Source: Rutidosis leptorrhynchoides (Eukaryota > Streptophyta > Magnoliopsida > Asterales > Asteraceae). From it: 64,000 nt of DNA. Positions 34,037-44,763 of this stretch are shown here, in pieces (position 1 is the stretch's first letter; each line of letters opens with the position of its first letter). Where the stretch lies: contig NC_092340.1 of assembly GCF_046630445.1 (NCBI RefSeq), positions 24,192,001 to 24,256,000 on the forward strand, written 5' to 3'. The position numbers were made by a program, and so were the translations under genes. Under the pieces are notes generated by a model. It saw nothing but the letters and a program-made list of their open reading frames with translations, was not told where the DNA came from and did no database searches.

Positions 34037-37000
34037 TGTAGTGACCCGAACTTTTCCATGTTTATATATATTAATTGAGATTGATATTTACATGATTAAA
34101 TGTTTCCAACATGTTAAGAAATCAAACTTGTTAAGACTTGATTAATTGAAATATGTTTCATATAGACAATTGACCACCCAAATTGACCGGTGATTCACGA
34201 GCGTTAAAACTTGTAAAAACTATACGATGACATATATATGGTTATATATATAGTTAACATGTTTTTATTATAAGTATGTATCTCATTAGGTATTTTAACA
34301 ATGAGTTATATACATAAAAATGAGACTATTAATTTAAGAAACTCGAAAACGATATATATAACGATTATCGTTATAACAACGTCTTACTAGGTACATATGA
34401 ATCATATTAAGATATTGATACACTTGGTTAATTATGTTAAATGATAAGTAAATATATTATTAAGTGTATTAACAATGAAATACATATGTAAAAATAAGAC
34501 TACTAACTTAATGATTTCGAAACGAGACATATATGTAACGATTATCGTTGTAACGACATTTAACTGTATATACATCATACTGAGATATATTATATATCAT
34601 AATATCATGATAATATAACAATTTAACATCTCATTTGTTATAATAAACAATGGGTTAACAACATTCAACAAGATCATTAACCTAAAGGTTTAAAAACAAC
34701 ACTTACATGTAACGACTAACGATGACTTAACGACTCAGTTAAAATGTATATATATGTAGTGTTTTAATATGTATTTATACACTTTTGAAAGACTTCAATA
34801 CACTTATCAAAATACTTCTACTTAACAAAAATGCTTACAATTACATCCTCGTTCAGTTTCATCAACAATTCTACTCGTATGCACCCGTATTCGTACTCGT
34901 ACAATACACAGCTTTTAGATGTATGTACTATTGGTATATACACTCCAATGATCAGCTCTTAGCAGCCCATGTGAGTCACCTAACACATGTGGGAACCATC
35001 ATTTGGCAACTAGCATGAAATATCTCATAAAATTACAAAAATATGAGTAATCATTCATGACTTATTTACATGAAAACAAAATTACATATCCTTTATATCT
35101 AATCCATACACCAACGACCAAAAACACCTACAAACACTTTCATTCTTCAATTTTCTTCATCTAATTGATCTCTCTCAAGTTCTATCTTCAAGTTCTAAGT
35201 GTTCTTCATAAATTCCAAAAGTTCTAGTTTCATAAAATCAAGAATACTTTCAAGTTTGCTAGCTCACTTCCAATCTTGTAAGGTGATCATCCAACCTCAA
35301 GAAATCTTTGTTTCTTACAGTAGGTTATCATTCTAATACAAGGTAATAATCATATTCAAACTTTGGTTCAATTTCTATAACTATAACAATCTTATTTCAA
35401 GTGATGATCTTACTTGAACTTGTTTTCGTGTCATGATTCTGCTTCAAGAACTTCGAGCCATCCAAGGATCCATTGAAGCTAGATCCATTTTTTCTCTTTT
35501 CCAGTAGGTTTATCCAAGGAACTTAAGGTAGTAATGATGTTCATAACATCATTCGATTCATACATATAAAACTATCTTATTCGAAGGTTTAAACTTGTAA
35601 TCACTAGAACATAGTTTAGTTAATTCTAAACTTGTTCGCAAACAAAAGTTAATCCTTCTAACTTGACTTTTAAAATCAACTAAACACATGTTCTATATCT
35701 ATATGATATGCTAACTTAATGATTTAAAACCTGGAAACACAAAAAACACCGTAAAACCGGATTTACGCCGTCGTAGTAACACCGCGGGCTGTTTTGGGTT
35801 AGTTAATTAAAAACTATGATAAACTTTGATTTTAAAGTTGTTATTCTGAGAAAATGATTTTTATTATGAACATGAAACTATATCCAAAAATTATGATTAA
35901 ACTCAAAGTGGAAGTATGTTTTCTAAAATGGTCATCTAGACGTCGTTCTTTCGACTGAAATGACTACCTTTACAAAAACGACTTTTAACTTATTTTTCCG
36001 ACTATAAACCTATACTTTTCTGTTTAGATTCATAAAATAGAGTTCAATATGAAACCATAGCAATTTGATTCACTCAAAACGGATTTAAAATGAAGAAGTT
36101 ATGGGTAAAACAAGATTGGATAATTTTTCTCATTTTAGCTACGTGAAAATTGGTAACAAATCTATTCCAACCATAACTTAATCAACTTGTATTGTATATT
36201 ATGTAATCTTGAGATACCATAGACACGTATACAATGTTTCGACCTATCATGTCGACACATCTATATATATTTCGGAACAACCATAGACACTCTATATGTG
36301 AATGTTGGAGTTAGCTATACAGGGTTGAGGTTGATTCCAAAATATATATAGTTTGAGTTGTGATCAATACTGAGATACGTATACACTGGGTCGTGGATTG
36401 ATTCAAGATAATATTTATCGATTTATTTCTGTACATCTAACTGTGGACAACTAGTTGTAGGTTACTAACGAGGACAGCTGACTTAATAAACTTAAAACAT
36501 CAAAATATATTAAAAGTGTTGTAAATATATTTTGAACATACTTTGATATATATGTATATATTGTTATAGGTTCGTGAATCAACCAGTGGCCAAGTCTTAC
36601 TTCCCGACGAAGTAAAAATCTGTGAAAGTGAGTTTCATTAATCCCTTTTTAAATGCTTTCGCAATATATATTTTGGGACTGAGAATACATGCGCTGCTTT
36701 TATAACTGTTTTACGAAATAGACACAAGTACTTAAAACTACATTCTATGGCTGGATTATTAAACCGAATATGGTCCTTTTTATTAAGTCTGGTAATCTAA
36801 GAATTAGGGAACAGACACCCTAATTGACGCGAACTCTAAAGATAGATCTATCGGGCCTAACAAGCCCCATCCAAAGTACCGGATGCTTTAGTACTTCGAA
36901 ATTTATATCATGTCCGAAGGAGGATCCCGGAATGATGGGGATATTCTTATATATGCATCTTGTTAATGTCGGTTACCAGGTGTTCACCATATGAATGATT

Positions 37001-37473
37001 TTTATCTCTATGTATGGGATGTGTATTGAAATATGAAATCTTGTGGTCTATTATTATGATTTGATATATATAGGTTAAACCTATAACTCACCAACATTTT
37101 TGTTGACGTTTTAAGCATGTTTATTCTCAGGTGATTATTAAGAGCTTCCGCTGTCGCATACTTAAATAAGGACAAGATTTGGAGTCCATGTTTGTATGAT
37201 ATTGTGTAAAAACTGCATTCAAGAAACTTATTTTGTTGTAACATATTTGTATTGTAAACCATTATGTAATGGTCGTGTGTAAACAGGATATTTTAGATTA
37301 TCATTATTTGATAATCTACGTAAAGCTTTTTAAACCTTTATTGATGAAATAAAGGTTATGGTTTGTTTAAAAATGAATGCAGTCTTTGAAAAACGTCTCA
37401 TATAGAGGTCAAAACCTCGCAACGAAATCAATTAATATGGAACGTTTTTAATCAATAAGAACGGGACATTTCA
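34037..37473 (+). repeat. Second LTR of element 2 (3437 bp)
   Basis: Same length as the first LTR, offset by 10045 bases, with about five substitutions noticed by eye. It is preceded by the purine-rich AACGGGTAGGTAC and the palindrome TTTCGGGACGAAA. It is followed by a second primer site rather than by flanking DNA. Confidence 0.94.
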
Positions 37474-37475
37474 GT

Positions 37476-37487
37476 TGGTATCAGAGC
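37476..37487 (+). other. Primer binding site, second internal copy of element 2
   Basis: TGGTATCAGAGC again follows an LTR end by two bases, showing that the middle LTR is joined to a second internal region. Confidence 0.9.
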
Positions 37488-37682
37488 GTTGGTCTTAGAG
37501 AACCAGAATTTTGCATTAGTGTGTCTTATCGAGTTTGTTAGGATGCATTAGTGAGTCTGGACTTCGACCGTGTTTACTTGAAAAATGATTGCTTAACAAA
37601 TTTTGTTGGAAACTATATATTTTTAACATGTGAATATTATGTGATATATTAATCTCTTAACGCGTTTGATATTATGTGATAG

Positions 37683-38297
37683 ATGTCTACCTCTAGAACA
37701 AGTCCCATTGACTCACCTAATAATAATGAAGAGTCAAATGTAAATTGGAATGATTCGTGGACTGATTCACAAGCTCCCGAAGAGGAACCGGAAGAAGAGT
37801 CGGAACCGGAAGAAGAATCGGAACCGGAAGAAGAATCGGAACCGGATGAAGAAATAGAACCGGTGGGGGAAATAATAAAACGGTTAAGTAAAAGAAAATC
37901 CTCAACCAACCGACCAAGATTAATTATGGTCAATGGTGTTTCCGCCAAGGAAGCAAAATATTGGGAGGATTACCAATTCTCCGATGAATCGGATTCCGAC
38001 GAGAATTCCGATGATGTTATAGAAATTACCCCAACTGAATTTAAAAAGGCAAAAGAAAATAATAAGGGAAAGGGCATAAAAATAGAGAAATCTAATTCCA
38101 ACCCCGATGAACTTTATATGTATCGTCAACCCCCGAAGTCCTTAAGTTGTAACAATGACCCGGGAACCTCTAAACCACCAGGTTTTTCTAAACCAATGTG
38201 GATAACGACGGCTCGTATTAGGGGAACATCATATATCCCTAGAAACTTGGTAAAACGAACCAAAACCGAAGAAGAAGAAACGAGCGAGTCGGAATAA
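37683..38297 (+). CDS. Acidic accessory ORF of element 2, second copy
   Basis: Translates to the same 204 residues as the copy at 27638-28252, including the EEESEPE repeats. It is intact although the unit it belongs to is truncated downstream. Confidence 0.65.
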   Translation: MSTSRTSPIDSPNNNEESNVNWNDSWTDSQAPEEEPEEESEPEEESEPEEESEPDEEIEPVGEIIKRLSKRKSSTNRPRLIMVNGVSAKEAKYWEDYQFSDESDSDENSDDVIEITPTEFKKAKENNKGKGIKIEKSNSNPDELYMYRQPPKSLSCNNDPGTSKPPGFSKPMWITTARIRGTSYIPRNLVKRTKTEEEETSESE

Positions 38298-38434
38298 GAT
38301 AGTTGTATTCGTGTGGTGTAATATATGTAATATAGTGTTCGTATGCTTTATGATATATGTAAAAATTGCTTGTATTAATAAGTATTTTTTTTATGAATCT
38401 AACTCTTGTCTATTTTACAGTTTAAAAACACAAA

Positions 38435-39118
38435 ATGGATAGACAACCCAATATTTTAAGAGACCTACCCGGAGACATGATTGATGAAATCTTGTCTAGA
38501 GTCGGCCAGAATTCCTCGGCACAACTATTTAAGGCGAGATCAGTTTGTAAGACATTCGAAGAACGTTCCAAGAATGTCTTGGTTTATAAGAGACTTTCGT
38601 TTGAAAGATGGGGGATATCACATTGGGAAACCCATAAGTTACGATGTGTTTACTTTGACGCATATATTGCGGGGAACCCAAATGCTATTTTACGCAACGG
38701 GTTAAGAAATTATTTTGACTCAATATATCCGAATATTGGACTTCGTGATTTAGAAAAAGCGGCTAACATGCAACATAAAGAAGCATGTTATGCTTACGGA
38801 TTAGTAATGTTCGCTTCTCACCAAAGTGAGAACAAGAACATCGGGCTACAACTATTAAACAAAACGTTTCCACAAGTGACGGAGTCGGTAATTGGGGTAA
38901 GAAATGAGGTTTTTAGATTATTACGGGACTGTTGGACATTACGTAACCCTCGTCCCTTTGACGACGTTACAACACGCTGTCTTATCAACGGCCATAACGG
39001 TTATGTTGCACAAGACCAAGGATGGGAAGTAGTCCTAGTAAAACCAGAATGCATGACTTGTTTCTGGACGTATGAATTACGTGTCTTTATTGCCTTTGCT
39101 GAACGACTTGTGTACTAG
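38435..39118 (+). CDS. F-box protein carried by element 2, second copy
   Basis: The protein is identical to the 227-residue F-box protein at 28390-29073, with the same splice-acceptor-like sequence ahead of the ATG. Identity reflects the recent duplication of the whole unit, so it is not by itself evidence of selection. Confidence 0.82.
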   Translation: MDRQPNILRDLPGDMIDEILSRVGQNSSAQLFKARSVCKTFEERSKNVLVYKRLSFERWGISHWETHKLRCVYFDAYIAGNPNAILRNGLRNYFDSIYPNIGLRDLEKAANMQHKEACYAYGLVMFASHQSENKNIGLQLLNKTFPQVTESVIGVRNEVFRLLRDCWTLRNPRPFDDVTTRCLINGHNGYVAQDQGWEVVLVKPECMTCFWTYELRVFIAFAERLVY

Positions 39119-39459
39119 CTAGAATTATCTTCACAACTATCTTGTATCAAAGTTATTGTGTGCTATATTTCATGCTTTATGTAAAATAAGCGGTATTGTA
39201 AGTTTGTAAAATATTGTATAAAAGTTTGAACGCGAAATATTATTATAATCAGTTTTTCATGTAGAATTGTAGTAGTTGAATTGTATATTAGCTACTAAGT
39301 ATGAACTTAACGGGTAGGTACTACCCGAATTTAAACTTATAAAATGCTAATATGAAGAAAAAGCTTTTATAAATGAGTTCATATTATGCTACGAAATACT
39401 ATTAACTACTCTTAATATTCTGTATGATTAACTTGTTCCATTTAACTATTTTGAAGGAA

Positions 39460-40293
39460 ATGGCACCGACTACTCGACACACCGTGAATATGAATGAAGA
39501 GGAATTTCGTACTTTTCTAGCTTCAAACATAGCCGCAGTACAGGCTGCGCTACATACCAACAATAACCTTGGATCTAGCAGTACAGGAAATCGTGTAGGA
39601 TGCACCTACAAAGAATTCACTGCCTGCAAACCTTTGGAATTTGATGGAACCGAAGGACCGATCGGATTGAAACGGTGGACCGAGAAGGTCGAATCGGTGT
39701 TTGCCATAAGTAAGTGTACTGAAGAGGACAAAGTAAAGTACGCTACGCATACCTTCACAGGTTCTGCGTTAACATGGTGGAATACCTATCTAGAGCAAGT
39801 GGGACAAGACGATGCGTACGCACTACCGTGGTCAGCATTCAAGCACTTGATGAACGAGAAGTACCGTCCCAGAACCGAGGTCAATAAGCTCAAGACAGAA
39901 CTTAGAGGGTTACGAACCCAAGGATTTGATATTACCACGTACGAAAGACGATTCACAGAATTGTGCCTATTGTGTCCGGGAGCATTCGAAGATGAGGAAG
40001 AGAAGATCGACGCGTTTGTGAAAGGATTACCGGAAAGAATCCAAGAAGATATAAGTTCACACGAGCCCGCCTCCATACAACAGGCATGTAGAATGGCTCA
40101 CAAACTCGTGAACCAAATTGAAGAAAGAATTAAAGAACATACTGCTGAAGAGGCCAATGTGAAGCAAGTCAAAAGAAAGTGGGAGGAAAACGGTGATAAG
40201 AATCACCAATACAACAACAACAACAATTACAACAATAATCGCAACAATTATCCCAACAATCGCAACATCAATCGCAACTACAACAAACGGCCC

Positions 40294-40327
<34 letters not shown>

Positions 40328-40410
40328 GCAACTACAACAATCATCCCAACAACAATAATAACCGCAACAACAACAACAATCAGAAGCAGCTATGCCAATT
40401 TGGGTATTGA
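39460..40410 (+). pseudogene. Truncated gag of element 2, second copy
   Basis: Matches the first copy through the polyasparagine tract, with one fewer Asn codon, to the first Cys of the zinc knuckle. After 40398 the frame runs into foreign sequence and stops at 40408-40410. Zinc knuckles, protease and all of pol are gone. Confidence 0.9.
40398..40399. other. Deletion or rearrangement junction between element 2 and element 4
   Basis: Homology to the first internal copy ends after GCCAA. What follows is the 3' part of element 4. The join removes the rest of the second unit of element 2 and also the pol region expected in element 4. Confidence 0.8.
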
Positions 40411-41418
40411 AGGACATTCAGTTAATCCTGAGTAGTGCGAAAATTTAAAAGTTGTAATAAGATGCTAAGGCAAAATTCATCAATGAATGATATAATGATG
40501 TGAATATGATAGTTGTGTTTATGTTTCGAATCTTGTAATGCGAAATAATAATGAATAAAGCAAAGTTAATTTCAGTGTTAGTAATTGTTTCTTTACAAAG
40601 CGAAAACACTGTGTGTGGCCACGAGTAGTGCTTATTTTGCAGAATACAATTATTTGCCTTTTATAACACTAAGTTAATGTTTTCTCTGTGGATGCTTTAA
40701 GTAAGGTGGCATGATTTTCGCTAAGCATAGCCTGCTTAAATGTTATGAAAATGCAAAAATGCATTGCGGAATAAGTTGATAAAAACCAGGTGATGAAATT
40801 GCACACTTGTGTTAATTTGAAAATAATTGCGAAAGGATAAAATTTCCTAAGTGTCTGATCTTGCCAACACTTAGATGCTTCGCAATGCTAAAATTTGCCT
40901 AAGGATCGATGTGTCGGACTTAGAAGATTCATAATGTTAAAAGATTGTTTCGCATAAAGTACGCTTTGTTATGTGCACAATAGTGAATGCGGAAATTGCA
41001 ATGGACAAGTCTGAATTATGGATAAATGTTAAAGTAAAGCGCTATATAAATAAAAGAAGTTGCAACTGCGAATTGTAAATAAGTGATTGATATTCAGAGC
41101 GAATGCGTCGCGAATAATTACATTAAAACACAATTTAAGAATGCGAGTATACATCAAAAAATAGCTAACATAAACTTAAAGCTCTAATGCTTTAATATCT
41201 GCGAACGAAACGCCTTCACGCTGACTGAGCTCCTCTAAGGCAGGAATGCTCACCTTCTCAACCTCCTTCTTGGCCTTTTCAAGTGCTTCGCGAGCATCGT
41301 CTGTAGCGCATATTTCATTCACCATGTCAGAAGGTAGGGGTTGAGAAAGGTCGCCAAGCTTGCATAAAAGGTCATGCCATTCGCAGCGTGTTGCAAGTTT
41401 TGCAGCTTGGGCATACGC
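40399..41418 (+). other. 3' region of element 4 without a recognised gene
   Basis: AT-rich sequence with no long frame. It lies downstream of the antisense gene's stop and may hold its 3' untranslated region. Confidence 0.5.
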
Positions 41419-43066
41419 CTAAAATTTCTCAGTAACAGGTTTTGAATTAATTACTTTGTCCGCGAACTTGGGTAAATACTTGACAAGCTGAGCGAACTCA
41501 TGTTCCGCAGTGTTCGCCTTTCTATTAAGCCTGGCAATCTCTTCCGTTGCCTTTTTAAGTTTTGCTTCAGCTCTTTGCGCTCTTTTCTCCTGAGCGTTGG
41601 CAGCCTTCACTGCCTCATCATATTCATCCGACATTTCGGTGAATCGCTCCACGCTTTCAACAGTAAGACAAAGAGCATTATAACAATTGTACAATCGCTG
41701 TCTTGCAGCTTCGGGGTATGATAAACTGCGATATTTATCCTGTGTCTCCTTAGGGAGAAATTTATAGAGCCTGTGGTATAATTTGTTGGTATGTTCTGCG
41801 GCCGCGGTTTCTTTTGCATCAACTTCTTCTTCTCCCTCTTGGTTAGACGCTTCTGCGTCAGATGGAAGAGACAAATTTTCACACTCGGGCTCTTCAAGAA
41901 CATCTGCGGGGATGCTCCCCCTAATGTTGTAGAGCGGTGGGGCTTCAGCAGATGACTCTGAAAGAACAACTATAACAAGATAAATAAATATAGCGAGTTT
42001 ATGCGAAAGTGAAAAATGCGTAATCAATTAATATTGCGGAATAACAATTGCTTACTCGTTTCTTGCTCGAAAAGAGAGCGTAATCGTTTTCTGCGTGGAG
42101 TGGTGGCACCCTCCACAACTTTTCTCTTACCGCGGTCCTCGCCACCGATAATATAAAGCGTGTTGATGATGGGCTCATCAATAATAATAATCTCCCTATC
42201 GCCATTCTTTAGGCGATGAGTAGGGCAGATCCTGCTAATATCAGGTGACCTCATGATAAGGTCAAGAGCAATCTCTGCGAAAATGAAAAGTGTATAGTGT
42301 TATGTAAAGCAAAAATATATTGCAAAAGGTATGAGAAGTATTATATGATAAATTTAAGCGAAATACCATTTTTTGCCTGATCAACTAAAAGCGCGTCATA
42401 ATCGTTCCAAGGCCATTGAATTGAAACTCTGCCAATGTACAGCGGTACATTCGAATAGGCCCGCAAAATTAGGCCTGCGTTTTTGAAAGTATTGAGAACA
42501 TCATTCTCAAGATCATCGAGTACGGGCTTCTCATTGAGATTGGGATCAAGTTCTGTACACCATGCTTTGGGTATCTTGCTATCCACATACGCGGTGTCGT
42601 TGATGTAAAAGAACGAACCGCGCCAGTTGCCTATTGAGTCCTTGGGCGAAACCATCGTGCCCATCTTGCTGCGGAATGAAAACCACCCCACATCATATAA
42701 AATTAGACTGTTACACGTACGAAATACGTTTAACAGCGGTTGTTTGTTGTTGGCGTGGCAGTACATCTCGAACAAAACAATTTTATTTACTGCATTCGGA
42801 TGGAGCTGCGCCATGGCAATCTTATAGTATTCGCAGACACTACGAAAAAATGTGGTAAGAGGAAATCGAAGGTTGCCTTGAGAGATGGCAGCCTCGTATA
42901 CAGTGATCATCCCCTTAGGGGGAGTGTCAGCTCGCTCTTCTGGTAAAGGTACGGTAGGTACAAATTGTGAAAGTGGCGGATACCACTCTTGTAAGGTTTG
43001 GAGTTTTGTTTCCGTCATATAGGAAACATAACCCCCCAGAGTGTGCATAGATGAAGAGGAAGCCAT
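41419..43066 (-). CDS. Three-exon antisense gene of element 4 (putative gypsy-type transposon domain)
   Basis: Read on the minus strand, exons 43066-42367, 42274-42056 and 41957-41419 have canonical GT/AG borders (GTATTT...TCGCAG and GTAAGC...TTTCAG). They stay in one frame for 486 codons including stop, and both introns interrupt a codon after its first base. Exon 1 carries ERADTPPKGMITVYEAA, then LRFPLTTFFRSVCEYY and GWFSFRSK, which resembles the PF04195 putative gypsy-type transposon domain. Exon 2 has a basic stretch (PRRKRLRS). Exon 3 has an acidic region and a Lys/Glu/Ala-rich coiled coil (AKLKKATEEIARL). Antisense extra ORFs are known in Tat-lineage elements; their role is unclear. All three exons are open despite decay of gag. 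Confidence 0.75.
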
Positions 43067-43213
43067 TGATGATAAGAAAAGCTAAATCGGAGGTTGAATT
43101 GATGAAATTGAAGGTTGGATTGGCTAATTGCAAAGTACGATTGTGATTGGCAGAATTCGATTGAATGCGAAATTGGGAGAGAAAGGCGTAAAGTTTTTAT
43201 GCGGAATAACCAC

Positions 43214-43222
43214 CTATTTATA
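43214..43222 (-). promoter_or_regulatory. TATA box for the antisense gene of element 4
   Basis: On the minus strand TATAAATAG lies about 150 bp ahead of the antisense ATG, followed by a pyrimidine-rich leader. Spacing suits a plant promoter. Confidence 0.55.
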
Positions 43223-43500
43223 ATTGGAATTAGGGCGAGCAAGTTGAAAAGATAATCATTGCATTTAAATGGCTGAAATTACCGCAACGTGTAAACGGTA
43301 AATTTCTAGCCGTTGCAGCGTGCTGATTTGATAGATTGACGAAAGTTATCGTTGTAATTAAGCGTTGAGCTTAATAAAAACAACGGTAATAAATGGGCGG
43401 TAAAAAATATAAAATATTGTTTGCGAACTATTTTAAGAAGCATTTCTTTATTTTTAGAGTTTATCATGATGCATTAGCTCCGCGAAAATGCATCATAATA

Positions 43501-43512
43501 AACTGGGGGGAC
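43501..43512 (+). other. Polypurine tract of element 4
   Basis: AACTGGGGGGAC lies directly before the 3' LTR, the expected position for the plus-strand primer. Confidence 0.75.
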
Positions 43513-43513
43513 T

Positions 43514-44005
43514 TGATCATATACATGGCATTGTATATGTATATTTTATTTGCTAAAAGCCAAAGGCAGAACTACGCGAATTATAAGGCAAAGCTATGCA
43601 ATATTCGCTGAAAATAAGTACAGCGGTTATGTTTTCGCATTAATGCAAGACCGTGGTTTAATCCGCTAAGTTTCCGCGGATAGTTAAGTAACTCGCAGAC
43701 CGCGGATATTTCGAATCCTATAAATAGGGAGCTTGGCCTCTCATTTATAGGTTGTTGATTCCCTGCCATTTTTTCCAAGCCTTTGTAATTTCCATTTGTG
43801 ATCTTGCCCAAGGAATTTTTACACCACGCAAAGGTGAATTATGCTAATTAACAATCAAGACCGGGTCAGGGTGGTTGATCACTTGATAGTTAAAGTGAAA
43901 GACGATCATCGGGGCCTAAAATAATCATCAAACATTCCATCCTCCATTATAATCTTATTGCACTCAATCCGTAATTAAGAAACATCATTAATTAAGGATT
44001 GATCA
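43514..44005 (+). repeat. 3' LTR of element 4 (492 bp)
   Basis: Collinear with 11924-12415 with roughly 15 differences by eye. CTAAT follows it. Confidence 0.92.
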
Positions 44006-44010
44006 CTAAT
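44006..44010 (+). other. Target site duplication of element 4, right copy (CTAAT)
   Basis: Matches 11919-11923 exactly. Confidence 0.9.
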
Positions 44011-44763
44011 GTTATTGAGTTAGTTATGAGGTCCATAGCTATTTTGATATTGGTTTTACTTTGATTACATAGGTTGAGTAGCTCTCTTAGTGATTTTAGA
44101 AGTGAATCAATTTGTGCTTCAACACCTTAGGTGATCTAGACAACTAGAATAGGGATCTCAAGTGATTGTGTTTCTAGTCTAAGTTGGTTTTCAATTGACC
44201 TTTGTTCATCATAGTGGTGTTTGACTATCTTAAGTGATTTTGATGGTTAATGGGTTTTAAGTGATTTCAACCCGAGCATAATCTCAATAATCAACTCATA
44301 CATAACTTGATCTTAGGATACCAAGCTTATGTGAATTTGCAAAAGTATAATTTAATTAAGGTTTGGTAGTAATACTACACGTTTACTAGTTCAAACAACT
44401 TGAGTGATATCAAATTGGGTAAAACAAGGGCAATCCAAGCATAGAGAGGATTATATAAGTGAACACTCTTTGTCTTATTGATTAAATCTTATTTCTTAAT
44501 TACTTGCTACTTGTTGCTAGTTAAGTTTAAGTTTGTTTAATTGAAAAGTCCAGTTGTTAGTTAAAATCTCTCGCAAAACCCCTCAATCAAACAAACCCCT
44601 AGGATAACTATTAGTTTCAGGTATTCAACTTACACTGCTCTCTTTGGACGAACTTGATAAGAATACTTACATTAAGTGCTATAATAAACGGGTTGTAAGT
44701 GCTCAATAGTTGTGTATGCTTATTTGTAATATTTGAATCTTGTATAAATTTTAAGGGTTTTGT
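44011..44763 (+). other. Continuation of the LTR-like remnant and leader
   Basis: AT-rich and non-coding. It is the direct continuation of 11063-11923 across element 4. Where an LTR might end and an internal region begin could not be fixed. Confidence 0.4.

Larger units (their letters stand above)
23992..40398 (+). mobile_element. Element 2: Tekay-type element with F-box cargo, arranged LTR-internal-LTR-partial internal
   Basis: Two 3437-bp LTRs (23992-27428 and 34037-37473) flank a 6.6-kb internal region. A second internal region starts again at 37474 and stops abruptly at 40398, with no third LTR. The left flank is TAAGG; no matching duplication is seen at 40399. I noticed about five substitutions between the LTRs, and the internal copies differ mainly by one Asn codon. 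A tandem copy formed by LTR recombination and then truncated by a deletion would explain it. Misassembly is the alternative. Confidence 0.88.
11924..44005 (+). mobile_element. Element 4: Tat/Retand-type Ty3/gypsy element hosting two nested elements
   Basis: LTRs of 492 bp at both ends, a TGGCGCC-type primer site, Tat-style gag and protease, a 3' antisense gene and a purine tract define it. Flanking 5-bp CTAAT at 11919-11923 and 44006-44010 is a perfect target duplication, so both ends are original. Removing nested elements 3 and 2 leaves only about 5.6 kb of its own sequence. Reverse transcriptase, RNase H and integrase are absent, probably lost in a deletion at the 40398 junction. The LTRs differ at roughly 15 of 492 sites by eye, making this the oldest of the three nested elements. 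Confidence 0.9.
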
